Assembly (NCBI RefSeq): GCF_024814355.1
Contig: NZ_JANUXV010000001.1
Coordinates: 558,001-622,000 of the forward strand
Direction of reading: 5' to 3'
From: Gleimia sp. 6138-11-ORH1
Lineage (GTDB): Bacteria; Actinomycetota; Actinomycetes; Actinomycetales; Actinomycetaceae
Length of the DNA: 64,000 bases
Shown here: positions 56,175-64,000 of the stretch, piece by piece
How positions within the stretch are numbered: position 1 is the first letter of the stretch
How the letters are laid out: every line of letters begins with the position of its first letter
Notes under the pieces: model-generated
The model's database searches: none
Told to the model about the DNA's origin: nothing
Seen by the model: the letters and a program-made list of their open reading frames with translations, nothing else
Program-made: the position numbers and the translations under genes

Positions 56175-57407
56175 TCATTCCTCATTTCCAACTGTTAAAC
56201 GTTTATTGAGACGTTCTTGATAGTGGTTAAGATTGGTTTGTAAGTCTTTAAGGGTGGAGCTTCCGAACATCTCTGTCAGGGCTTTAGCTATCACTAATGC
56301 AAGCATTGCTTCCGAGATTACGGCTGCGGGTACGACTGCGCAAGTATCGGAGCGCTGATGAATAGCTTTCGTAAGCTGTTTCGTTTGGAAGTCGAAGCTA
56401 GTTAAGGCTTCTGGAACGGTGGAGATGGGTTTGAAACCTATTTCTACTGAGATTGTTTCTCCGTTACTGATTCCGCCTTCAAGACCACCGGCGTGGTTGC
56501 TTTGTCTACCAATTTTTAGTTCGTTGGTTTGCGTCCGTCTCTGGGTGAAGGGGTCGTGTGCTTCCTTGCCGGTTGCAGTGGTCTGTCCGCTGCCAATTTC
56601 TACGCTTTTTGCCGATTGGATTGATAGCATGGCTGCGCCGATTTGTGCGTCTAAGCGCTGGTCCCACTGGGTGTGGGTTCCCAGTCCGATAGGAACGTTG
56701 AGGGCGGCTACTTCTACTTTGCCACCAATCGTATTTTGTTGCTGTTTTGCTTCGTCGATGAGGGTTTGAAAACGCCGGCTAGTTTCAGCGCAGGTGGTTC
56801 GTAAGGGGCTTTTATCAACTTCGGGCATTTGTTCCACAGAGGGAAGTTTAGCTTTGGTTTTTTCGGTTCCGATTGCCGTTACATGGGAGACGATTTCAAT
56901 CTGTGCGCCTTGTTTCAAGAAGGCTTTTGCTACAGTTCCCAGGGCTACCCGCATGGCGGTTTCTCTGGCGGAAGCACGTTCTAATACGTTGCGTATGTCG
57001 TAGTGATCGTATTTTAGTGCTCCGGCTAAGTCAGCATGTCCGGGTCTGGGACGGGTAAGTGCTTGGTTACGGGCTAATTCTCTTTCGTCAGAGGTTCCTG
57101 CGTGTTTTTTTAGGCTCTCTAAGGGAACGGGATCTGCTGACATAACTGTCTGCCATTTTTCCCATTCTGCGTTAGCTATTTGAATGGAGATAGGTGCTCC
57201 GGTGGTGATGCCGTGTCGCACTCCTGCAGTGATGGTTACTTTGTCTGTTTCAATCTTTTGGCGTGCTCCTCGCCCGTATCCGCTTCGTCTGCGGGCGAGT
57301 TCTGCTTCAATATCTTCTGTGCAAAGAACTATTCCGGCGGGGATGCCTTCGATTATTCCAGTGAGTACGGGGCCGTGTGATTCACCTGCGGTTAGCCATC
57401 TGATCAT
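56175..57407 (-). CDS. aroC: Chorismate synthase
   Basis: Last common enzyme of the aromatic pathway, needing reduced FMN. The start at 57407 (MIRWLTAGESHGPVLTGI) matches the family; an upstream in-frame start at 57494 would add 29 Lys/Arg-rich residues not found in AroC. Motifs RRRSGYGRGARQKIETDKV, RPGHADLAGALKYDHYDIRNVLERASARETA and GGLEGGISNGE are intact. Length is 410 residues. It heads the aroC-aroK-aroB run and depends on FMN, which links it to the riboflavin uptake genes at 28 kb. Confidence 0.95.
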   Translation of the reverse strand: MIRWLTAGESHGPVLTGIIEGIPAGIVLCTEDIEAELARRRSGYGRGARQKIETDKVTITAGVRHGITTGAPISIQIANAEWEKWQTVMSADPVPLESLKKHAGTSDERELARNQALTRPRPGHADLAGALKYDHYDIRNVLERASARETAMRVALGTVAKAFLKQGAQIEIVSHVTAIGTEKTKAKLPSVEQMPEVDKSPLRTTCAETSRRFQTLIDEAKQQQNTIGGKVEVAALNVPIGLGTHTQWDQRLDAQIGAAMLSIQSAKSVEIGSGQTTATGKEAHDPFTQRRTQTNELKIGRQSNHAGGLEGGISNGETISVEIGFKPISTVPEALTSFDFQTKQLTKAIHQRSDTCAVVPAAVISEAMLALVIAKALTEMFGSSTLKDLQTNLNHYQERLNKRLTVGNEE

Positions 57408-57488
57408 ATTTAAATTTTCGCATATTTTGTTTCTTTTTTTCTTTCTTCTGTTTTCGGTGCGTTGCTTTTCTCTCCCACCAAGACTTGC

Positions 57489-57501
57489 TGACACTCAGTC
57501 A
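57489..57501. promoter_or_regulatory. Candidate operator TGAC-N5-GTCA (copy 1)
   Basis: TGACACTCAGTCA is an imperfect palindrome within a 16-bp segment (TGCTGACACTCAGTCA) that recurs 90 bp further on with two mismatches. Confidence 0.4.
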
Positions 57502-57578
57502 TTTAAAGGGGTAAAAATCATTTACGATCACCTCTGCCCCATTTATAAGAACAAATGATTTTAATGTCACAAATATGC

Positions 57579-57591
57579 TGACAGTCCGTCA
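57579..57591. promoter_or_regulatory. Candidate operator TGAC-N5-GTCA (copy 2)
   Basis: TGACAGTCCGTCA, the second copy of the site at 57489, same orientation. A pair of sites at fixed spacing suggests cooperative binding by a dimeric regulator, of unknown identity. Confidence 0.4.
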
Positions 57592-57769
57592 CCAACTCTG
57601 CGTATCTGTTCAAGCTAAAACCAACCGATCCAACAGATTAAGGAATTTTCACATTACAGCACTCCCCTAAAAGCAATTAAGTAACAAAACATTTTCCTTA
57701 ACATTTACCACTGGCTCAACACTAAAGCCCGCAGCTTCAAGAAATTACCCCGTTTCCAAAATTGCCAAA

Positions 57770-57783
57770 TAAGGCTTACCTTA
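57770..57783. promoter_or_regulatory. DtxR/IdeR-like iron box upstream of the haem locus
   Basis: TAAGGCTTACCTTA, with inverted arms TAAGG and CCTTA, resembles the DtxR/IdeR consensus core. It lies about 30 bp upstream of a TATATA -10 box (57814-57819) and 65 bp before the ATG, where a repressor would overlap the -35 region. Iron control fits the haem uptake genes. Confidence 0.5.
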
Positions 57784-57847
57784 CTAACCTATTCATGTCG
57801 AGTTATCGATATCTATATAAAAGAACGTACATTCAGGAGACATAAGT

Positions 57848-60800
57848 ATGCGCCCCACTGTGAAACGCACGGTGATTGCCAGCCTGATGGCTACCGCCCT
57901 CGTCGCCGGTAGCACTTTACCTGGCTTCGCAGCAGAAACCGTAGAAATGCCTCCTTCCGCCTCAACTGACACGGTTGCAACCAACCCTGTCGCACCTGAA
58001 TCGGAAGAAGCTAGCAAAGACTCCCTTCCCACAACTAATCCCAATGCAGAAGCAACAACCGAATCTTCCGAACCAAAGGCAGATAAGCAGGTTACCGAAG
58101 CTCCTGCACCAGCTAATCTCAAAGTAGAATCAGCAACTACCGAACCAGCAACCGGTTCAACCGCTACTGAAACTGCTCCGGCAAAACCCGCAGCTGAGGC
58201 ACCAAAGGCCGCTGACAACCGCGTCGTTGAAGCCTACGCTAACTGGGACTTCCGCCGTTCCTTCCGTGAATATGTTGGTTTTGAAAACGAAACCTTCTCT
58301 GAGGGCCTAGGCAAACTCGAAAAAGGAAACCACCTCCTCTGGTTACCAAAACCCGGCCAAACCTTCGACGCAACCGGCACCACCGGCAAACTTGAATTCG
58401 CTGGTAAAATCGGTTGGCTCAAATACGACGGTCTCTTGGATGTACAGATTTCCAACCTGACTTTGGACTTAGAAAACCGCGTTCTTTTAGTTGACGGCTA
58501 CACCGCTGGAACTATGGCCCGCGCCGGCAAGGTTGAGTTCAAGCAGCAAGCCATCGCAACGCTGCCCGACCTTCAGGTACAAAAGCACGACGGTTACGTG
58601 GTAATTTCCTCCCTCAAGCCAGTCTTTACCTCCAAGATTATTGACCTGGTAGGTCTTTACAAAGATGAGCTGGCGGCACCACTGGTAATTACCGTTAATA
58701 CCGCAAATAACGAAGAAAAAGTCACCCCACAGCCAGTTTTGTGGGAGCTTTTCCCAGATCAGTTCAAGAACCCAATAAACGGCCCAGTTTATTCTGACGA
58801 GCCACTGCGGAACGTGAATATCCCCGATCCTCAGCTGGAAAAATGTATCCGCAGTCAGTATGACGTGGCAGCTGGAATTCCAATCACCAATAAGGTGCTT
58901 GAAGGAATGCAGGCACTTAAGTGCCCTGGCCTCAACATTGAAAAACTCGATGGTCTGGAATCAGCTATCAACCTAACTTCAGTTAGCTTCTACGCAAACA
59001 AGCTCACTTCTTTGGCTCCGCTTAAGAACTCCACCAAGCTCGTTGATATTGACGTAGATAAGAACCGCTTAACTTCTCTTAGCGGATTAGAAAATTCCAC
59101 CCGAATCCAGAATCTGAACGCCAGTGAAAACTACCTAACTGACGTAAGTGTAGTTAAGAAGCTTGGTTACCTAAGCTCGGTAAATCTCTCTCACAACCGG
59201 ATTACCGATATTTCTCAACTTGCAGTTACCCTGCTTGATGACAACAACGATAAGCTGCAGACCCTGGACTTATCCCACAACCGGATTTCCGACCTCTCCG
59301 CCATTAATGACCTGCCTTACGTGCGTAATCTCGATCTTTCCCATAACTTGATTACCGAAATTGGTGCACTGGCACATAAGCGTGCGCTGGAGAAGCTAAA
59401 TCTGGAATACAACTTCATCACCGATCCATCTCCGCTGGGCAAATGGGCAAGCCAAAGCTGGCGCCGCGGCTTCACTCAGCTTAAGATTCGTTTCAATAAG
59501 TTCACCGACTGGTCCTCTTTAGAAGATCTCAAATCGGCTGAAGATTTCCGCGGAGATAAAATCAACAAGGTTTACAGCTTCCCTGCGCCAGGCGAAGAAG
59601 AATCACTGGTAAACCCAAATACAATTGAAGACATCAATAAGAAAAATAGCGATCAGGACACTGAGATCGAAAAGATTCTCACCCCACCTGCTCCTAAACC
59701 TGACGATTCTTCTAACCCAAAGAACCCCGGTGAAGTAACTCCACCTCCTGCTGCAAAGCACTACATTGCCAACCTCCAATGGGGTATTAAAGAAAGCTTC
59801 ACCCGTTACATTAAGGGCCCTATTGCTCACGGCACCTGGGAACTATCAAACGGAGCTACCGGACAGTTCGATTTCCCATTGAAACCCGGCTTTAAGGTAA
59901 ATCCAAATGCAGTAGAACGAATTGACTTTGGTGGAACCGTTCACTTTAAGGGGCACGGCGGGCTATTAGATCTGGCTATCTCAGAACCAACCATTGAAAA
60001 GGTAAACGACAGCTGGCAACTGGTTGCAACTGTTACTTCCCGTCCGTTTAACCAAACTCAGGCAACTCCCACCGGGTTCCTAGGACGCGCGAATAAACTA
60101 AGCGATCCTGTAACCGTACGCTCAGCGATTGCTAACCTTTCCGCACCGGTAGTTACTTCCGAAGCAGATGTAACTTCACTTGCCTTCAATGACGTGATTC
60201 TTACCGAATCAGGTTCTGAAGCTTTCGCTAAGTTCTACCCCACCGGTCAGAAGCTCGACGGACTGGTAGTGAAGGTTAAAGCATCCGACACACCAGGTGC
60301 TACTGATTCGATTTCAGACGGAGCACATGAAGGCGGTAAGCTACCTACCCCAGATCCAAATACCCCTGATCCGAAGGACCCAGCTCCAAAGGATCCAAAT
60401 ACCCCTGATCCGAAGGACCCAGCTCCAAAGGATCCAAAAGATCCAGGTAAGACTCCTAATCCAAACGTTCCAGATGCAAATGTTCCAGCTTTCGTAGCAG
60501 ACCTGCACTGGGGATTAAAGCAGTCATTCCGCAGCTACGTTAAAGGCCCAATTGCCGGTGGCAACTGGACTGTATCTGATGGGGTAACCGGCGAATTCGT
60601 ATTCCCACTGGTACCTGGAACCACAATCGATCCTAAGGATTACTCCAAGATTGATTTTGCCGGTAAAGTTCATTTCACCGGGCATAAGGGACTTCTGGAT
60701 CTGACTATTTCCAACCCAACCTTGCAAAAGGTAAACGGAAACTGGGAACTGGTAGCAACCGTTGCCTCCGCACCATTCGATAAAGCGAATGTTGGCAAAG

Positions 60801-61828
60801 TTCTCTCAGGTGGATTCCGCAACGCACCAAACGCTCCGGTTCCCACTCGAATCGTAATTGCTAACCTCAGTGCACCTGTGATTAGCAAGGTAGATTCTGC
60901 AAATCAGATTACTTTCAATGAAGTAACCCTAACTGCAGCCGGTGCTAAGGCATTCTCAGACTTCTACCCAGCAGGTCAGAAACTTGATCCGCTAACTGTG
61001 GTACTGCGTCCAGCAGATGTAAAGATCCAGCCTGAGATGCCAAAGAAGCCTGACGTAGCTCAGCCAAATAAACCTTTAGTACCAGCTCCAGCTCAACCTG
61101 CTGTTCCAGGTACTAAGCCAGCACCAAAGCCAACTCCAAAGCAGTGCACAGTTGATACAACTAAGCAGCGGATTACCGGCGGTAACCTGGCATGGGGTCT
61201 ACGCGCTTCATTCACTAACTACGTGCGCGGTTCAATCGCTGCAGGTGGTTGGCAACTTTCCGGCACCAGCTGGGACGGCGCAAACTTCAACTGGGCAGCA
61301 ACCGGTGGCGTTTACAACACCGTTACTAAGACCGGTACGGTTTACTACGCTGGGTCAGTTCGCTTCACCGGACACAAGGGAATCTTGGATCTCACCATTT
61401 CCAACCCAACCATTGAAATCAATGGCAACTCCGGCGCACTCTATCTAACCGTTGCCGGTTCGGATATGAAGGGCAACAAGTTCAACTTAGGTCGCGTCCA
61501 TTTTGCGAACCTAACCTTCAGCGGTGTTGCAGTAAACGGTGGAGCCCTGAATCTCAATGCTCCAAGCGTTACTCTAACTGCAGCTGGCGCAAAAGCATTT
61601 GCCGGTTTCTATAATGCAGGTGAAGTCCTTGCACCACTTGGATCTTCCCTCTCTATAACCACCGCAACCGCTTGTGACCCAGTCACCGGTGAACTTATTG
61701 AGTTCGGTGCTTTCGGTAAGGCATTGCCTGCAACCGGTGCAGAACTCGAAGCACTCTTACTGGTCTCCCTACTTACCCTACTCGGCGGTGTTGCAGCGTT
61801 AGCTGTAAAGCCACGTCGCGTAAAGTAA
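57848..61828 (+). CDS. Cell-wall-anchored haem-binding protein with four HtaA domains and an LRR block
   Basis: Surface protein of 1326 residues. A signal peptide (cleavage near GFAA-ET, residue 29) is followed by an Ala/Glu/Pro-rich stalk. HtaA domains start near 127 (ANWDFRRSFREYVG), 638 (LQWGIKESFTRYIKG), 881 (LHWGLKQSFRSYVKG) and 1108 (LAWGLRASFTNYVRG). Between the first and second, residues about 325-555 are leucine-rich repeats of internalin type (LQTLDLSHNRISDLS, LRNLDLSHNLITEI-like). The C-terminus has the sortase signal LPATG (near 1293), a hydrophobic helix and KPRRVK. HtaA domains bind haem in Corynebacterium. The first HtaA copy is the most divergent. The LRRs suggest extra host-protein binding. 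Confidence 0.9.
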   Translation: MRPTVKRTVIASLMATALVAGSTLPGFAAETVEMPPSASTDTVATNPVAPESEEASKDSLPTTNPNAEATTESSEPKADKQVTEAPAPANLKVESATTEPATGSTATETAPAKPAAEAPKAADNRVVEAYANWDFRRSFREYVGFENETFSEGLGKLEKGNHLLWLPKPGQTFDATGTTGKLEFAGKIGWLKYDGLLDVQISNLTLDLENRVLLVDGYTAGTMARAGKVEFKQQAIATLPDLQVQKHDGYVVISSLKPVFTSKIIDLVGLYKDELAAPLVITVNTANNEEKVTPQPVLWELFPDQFKNPINGPVYSDEPLRNVNIPDPQLEKCIRSQYDVAAGIPITNKVLEGMQALKCPGLNIEKLDGLESAINLTSVSFYANKLTSLAPLKNSTKLVDIDVDKNRLTSLSGLENSTRIQNLNASENYLTDVSVVKKLGYLSSVNLSHNRITDISQLAVTLLDDNNDKLQTLDLSHNRISDLSAINDLPYVRNLDLSHNLITEIGALAHKRALEKLNLEYNFITDPSPLGKWASQSWRRGFTQLKIRFNKFTDWSSLEDLKSAEDFRGDKINKVYSFPAPGEEESLVNPNTIEDINKKNSDQDTEIEKILTPPAPKPDDSSNPKNPGEVTPPPAAKHYIANLQWGIKESFTRYIKGPIAHGTWELSNGATGQFDFPLKPGFKVNPNAVERIDFGGTVHFKGHGGLLDLAISEPTIEKVNDSWQLVATVTSRPFNQTQATPTGFLGRANKLSDPVTVRSAIANLSAPVVTSEADVTSLAFNDVILTESGSEAFAKFYPTGQKLDGLVVKVKASDTPGATDSISDGAHEGGKLPTPDPNTPDPKDPAPKDPNTPDPKDPAPKDPKDPGKTPNPNVPDANVPAFVADLHWGLKQSFRSYVKGPIAGGNWTVSDGVTGEFVFPLVPGTTIDPKDYSKIDFAGKVHFTGHKGLLDLTISNPTLQKVNGNWELVATVASAPFDKANVGKVLSGGFRNAPNAPVPTRIVIANLSAPVISKVDSANQITFNEVTLTAAGAKAFSDFYPAGQKLDPLTVVLRPADVKIQPEMPKKPDVAQPNKPLVPAPAQPAVPGTKPAPKPTPKQCTVDTTKQRITGGNLAWGLRASFTNYVRGSIAAGGWQLSGTSWDGANFNWAATGGVYNTVTKTGTVYYAGSVRFTGHKGILDLTISNPTIEINGNSGALYLTVAGSDMKGNKFNLGRVHFANLTFSGVAVNGGALNLNAPSVTLTAAGAKAFAGFYNAGEVLAPLGSSLSITTATACDPVTGELIEFGAFGKALPATGAELEALLLVSLLTLLGGVAALAVKPRRVK
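60353..60430 (+). repeat. Perfect 39-bp tandem duplication in the linker between HtaA domains
   Basis: The unit that starts GATCCAAATACCCCTGATCC occurs twice in tandem (60353-60391 and 60392-60430), followed by a partial third copy. It encodes 13-residue units of the type DPNTPDPKDPAPK, a Pro/Asp/Lys spacer. Identity of the copies implies recent duplication, and copy number is likely variable between strains. Confidence 0.9.
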
Positions 61829-61870
61829 AAAGACAAGTAAACTCATTAATGTAAAACATTAACCACCTGG

Positions 61871-61903
61871 CGGTGCGGAGCTAGCATTGCTCGCTCCGCA
61901 CCG
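61871..61903. terminator. Hairpin between the surface protein and hmuT
   Basis: CGGTGCGGAGC pairs with GCTCCGCACCG in an 11-bp stem with an 11-nt loop, 16 bp before the hmuT start. The T-tract is missing, so it may attenuate rather than end transcription, giving more surface protein than transporter. Confidence 0.6.
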
Positions 61904-61918
61904 CACAGTTATGAGGAA

Positions 61919-63013
61919 ATGATGAAGTCAAGATTTTTCATTACAATAGCCGGTTTATGTGTGGCCCTGGCCGCCTGTAACACTCCTACTCATCCAGAAG
62001 CGCCCTCGGCAGCAGCTGATAAAACCCCTGACACCACTGCAACCGAAACGCAAAAAGAAAAAGTCTCCCTTCCCGATCCTCATACTTTAACCGGGCTTAC
62101 CGTAGTTGAAGATATCGCTGACCCTAAACCAATCTCCGGTGACTTCCCCGCGAAACTTCCAGTTACTATCACAGACTTTGAAAATAACTCCGTTACTATT
62201 ACCGATACCTCTCGTATCCTTGCTTTAGACCTCACTGGCACGCTTTCTCGTACCGTGATTGCCCTTGGACACGGGGATAAACTGGTCGGACGTACAGTTT
62301 CTTCCACAGAAACACAACTGGCTGATATTCCAGTGGTGACTGAAAACGGACACACCCTAAACGTCGAAGCTATTCTTTCCCTTAAACCAACTGTCATCAT
62401 CGCCGACCGTTCGGTAGGTCCTCCAGAAGCACTAGATCAGCTTCGAGCAGCCGGGATTCCTGTTGTTTTAGTCGATCCGCAACGCGGCTTGGAACATAAC
62501 TCTCCTTTGATTAAAACAGTTGCAACGGTACTGGGAATTCCTGCAGCCGGCGATGCGTTGGCAGCCCGCACACAAGAAGAAACTGATGCTGCCATTGCCC
62601 AAATCAAACAGTGGGCTCCAGAACAACCCATTGAAGCTGCTTTCCTCTATGTCAGAGGGACCGGAGGCGTATTCTTCATTCTAGGTTCAGACGAGGGCGC
62701 CACGGCACTTATCCGCTCAGTAGGGGCTAAAGACCTGGCTACCGAAAATGGGATAACCGGTGTTACCCCTGCAAATGCTGAAGCTCTGGTAGCTTTAAAC
62801 CCAGAAGTTATTTTCACCATGAGTGGCGGTTTAGAATCAACTGAAGGTTTGGAAGGTCTAATGGCACGCCCCGGCGTTTCGCAAACACGTGCTGGGAAAA
62901 CTCAACGTGTAATTGCTATTCCTGATGGCCTTTCACTTTCCTTCGGCCCCCAAACCGGTGAGACTCTACTGGCCGTTGCAAAAGCACTCTACGGCGTGAA
63001 AGACGCTAAATGA
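61919..63013 (+). CDS. hmuT: Haem ABC transporter substrate-binding lipoprotein HmuT
   Basis: Lipoprotein of 364 residues with a signal peptide and lipobox LAAC near residue 19, of the helical-backbone (FecB-like) haem/siderophore binding family. Two lobes are linked by a long helix (QTQEETDAAIAQIKQW-type). The N-lobe has RILALDLTGTLSRTVIALGHGDKLVGRT and the C-lobe has VTPANAEALVALNPEVIFTMSGG. ALLIDP-like VVLVDPQRGLEHN is typical of HmuT. ATGAGGAA precedes the ATG. The stop overlaps hmuU by ATGA. Context with HtaA domains supports haem as substrate. Confidence 0.88.
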   Translation: MMKSRFFITIAGLCVALAACNTPTHPEAPSAAADKTPDTTATETQKEKVSLPDPHTLTGLTVVEDIADPKPISGDFPAKLPVTITDFENNSVTITDTSRILALDLTGTLSRTVIALGHGDKLVGRTVSSTETQLADIPVVTENGHTLNVEAILSLKPTVIIADRSVGPPEALDQLRAAGIPVVLVDPQRGLEHNSPLIKTVATVLGIPAAGDALAARTQEETDAAIAQIKQWAPEQPIEAAFLYVRGTGGVFFILGSDEGATALIRSVGAKDLATENGITGVTPANAEALVALNPEVIFTMSGGLESTEGLEGLMARPGVSQTRAGKTQRVIAIPDGLSLSFGPQTGETLLAVAKALYGVKDAK

Positions 63014-64000
63014 GCGATAACCTTGCCGCGATTGGTTTCAAAAAGCGTCGTATTCGAGTAACCGTAACTTTCTCTGTAGTAATCGTTGCGCTGATTGCAG
63101 CTACCTTAGCTTCAGCTTTACTCGGACAGTACGCCATCTCTTTTACCGACGTTTTTAAAGCCTCTTTTGCTCCTTTGGGTTTAACCGAGTATCCCCATGA
63201 TCCGCTGGCTTTTTCCACACTTTGGACGATTCGTTTCCCACGGATTGTACTTGGTCTTCTAGTTGGGGCTGCTTTAGCAGTTGCCGGCGCAGTTTTGCAA
63301 GCGGTGTTTTCTAACCCGCTTGCAGAACCGGGGATCATTGGCGTTTCCTCAGGTGCCTCAGTGGGAGCAGCCTTAGCTTTAGTATTTGCTCCTCACGCTC
63401 TGGCTGGTTTTTCAGTTCCTCTGGCCGCATTTGTTTCTGGACTTGCAGCTGCTTTCTTCGTCTACATGCTAGCCCGCTCAGAGGGGAAAGCAGACGTAAT
63501 TGTGCTGGTACTTACCGGTATTGCGGTAAATGCGGTAGCTTCCGCCCTCGCCTCAATTGCAACCTATATTGCGCCCACCACTGCCCGCGATCATATCGTC
63601 TTTTGGCAAATGGGCTCTTTAAATGGCACCGTCTGGCCACAGGTGTGGACTGTTCTTGTCGTAGTCAGTGTAGGAATTTTCCTTACCTTCATTTTGGCTC
63701 GCAAACTTGACACGCTTTCTTTAGGTGAAAGAGCAGCTAGCCATGTTGGGGTGAATGTCCAAAGGCTCCGTTTATTCGCCATCGTACTGGCCACCCTTTT
63801 AACTGCGGCAGCTGTTTCCTACGCTGGGGTAATCGCCTTCGTTGGCCTCATTGTTCCCCACGTTATGCGCCTTGCCTTAGGTCCAATAAATCGCGTCCTT
63901 TTGCCAGGAGCGATGCTTGCAGGTGCCCTTTTGGTGACCTTATCTGACTTGGCAGCCCGCACCCTAATTCCTTTCGCAGATCTCCCAATTGGGATTTTCA
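63010..64000 (+). CDS. hmuU: Haem ABC transporter permease HmuU (3' end outside window)
   Basis: FecCD-family permease; about 330 residues are visible and the window ends inside the gene. The start at 63010 (MSDNLAAIGFKKRRIRVTVT) overlaps the hmuT stop. Membrane segments alternate with the diagnostic loop AGAVLQAVFSNPLAEPGIIGVSSGASVGAA, then WQMGSLNGTVWPQV and VAFVGLIVPHVMRLALGP. The ATPase (hmuV) would be expected next, beyond the window. Confidence 0.93.
   Translation, partial: MSDNLAAIGFKKRRIRVTVTFSVVIVALIAATLASALLGQYAISFTDVFKASFAPLGLTEYPHDPLAFSTLWTIRFPRIVLGLLVGAALAVAGAVLQAVFSNPLAEPGIIGVSSGASVGAALALVFAPHALAGFSVPLAAFVSGLAAAFFVYMLARSEGKADVIVLVLTGIAVNAVASALASIATYIAPTTARDHIVFWQMGSLNGTVWPQVWTVLVVVSVGIFLTFILARKLDTLSLGERAASHVGVNVQRLRLFAIVLATLLTAAAVSYAGVIAFVGLIVPHVMRLALGPINRVLLPGAMLAGALLVTLSDLAARTLIPFADLPIGIF

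Larger units (their letters stand above)
57408..57847. other. 440-bp control region between aroC and the haem locus
   Basis: No gene is seen. The stretch separates the divergent aroC and haem-surface genes. It contains two similar TGAC-N5-GTCA sites (57489-57501 and 57579-57591), an inverted repeat AAAATCATTT/AAATGATTTT, and a DtxR-like box at 57770-57783. A TATATA -10-like element lies near 57814-57819. Confidence 0.6.

Noticed and set aside
57408-57494. Longer aroC start at 57494
   Set aside because: The extra 29 residues are Lys/Arg-rich and unlike AroC; MIRWLTAGESHG is the conserved start.
57793-58218. Minus-strand 141-residue frame over the start of the haem surface gene
   Set aside because: It is a Ser/Ala/Val-rich shadow of the Ala/Glu/Pro-rich stalk; no start signal or family match.

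Overview
The window looks like chromosomal DNA from a low-GC member of the Actinobacteria, most likely the family Actinomycetaceae (Gleimia/Arcanobacterium-like; the genus is inference). Actinobacterial marker genes and gene orders support this: rbpA, garA-ftsR, the DUF881-sbp-DUF881 trio, pafBC beside tatA/tatC/helY, a fused cmk-der, a helicase-motif-poor priA, and metK-coaBC-rpoZ-gmk. No insertion sequence, prophage or CRISPR array is visible.

Layout. 1-1675: 5' part of transketolase. 1719-7969: chromosome segregation and RNA modification block (xerD, parA, scpA, scpB, rluB, cmk-der). 8076-12824: trhO, a RarD-type exporter, tRNA-Pro(GGG), rlmC and a cation/proton antiporter. 12891-20180: pepN, the DUF881/sbp trio, garA, two MerR regulators (the first FtsR-like) and rbpA. 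20200-27600 (minus): lnt, helY, tatC, tatA, pafC, pafB. 27660-29685 (minus): a riboflavin ABC uptake pair (ribX-ribY) behind an FMN riboswitch. 29779-38551 (minus): rpe, rsmB, fmt, priA, metK, coaBC, rpoZ, gmk. 38615-45325: an accessory stretch. It holds a SatD/membrane-protein pair, an alpha/beta hydrolase, a small unknown gene, a three-gene sce7726/sce7725/RES operon that looks like a defence cassette, and a frameshifted 5'-nucleotidase. 45326-52790 (minus): pyrR-pyrB-pyrC-carA*-carB-pyrF, with a PyrR-binding-like sequence in its leader. 52883-57407 (minus): nusB, efp, a degenerate shikimate-kinase-like gene, aroB, aroK, aroC. 57848-64000: a haem acquisition locus with a cell-wall-anchored LRR/HtaA protein, an HmuT-like lipoprotein and an HmuU-like permease cut by the window end.

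The most notable observations follow. (1) The carA gene encodes only the N-terminal CarB-binding domain; the whole glutaminase domain is absent, yet the gene stays translationally coupled to pyrC and carB. (2) A PD-(D/E)XK-like nuclease, an sce7725/beta-family protein and a zinc-knuckle RES-domain (NAD-degrading fold) protein form one tight operon. (3) The octamer CGCCCTCG/CGAGGGCG occurs at least 21 times, in every reading-frame context, far above chance, as for an uptake-type or host-recognition word. (4) The haem-binding surface protein carries an internalin-like leucine-rich-repeat block between HtaA domains.

Regulation visible in the sequence includes the FMN riboswitch, the PyrR site overlapping the start region of pyrR, a DtxR-like iron box before the haem locus, and several leaderless-type starts with a -10 box 6-7 nt before the ATG.
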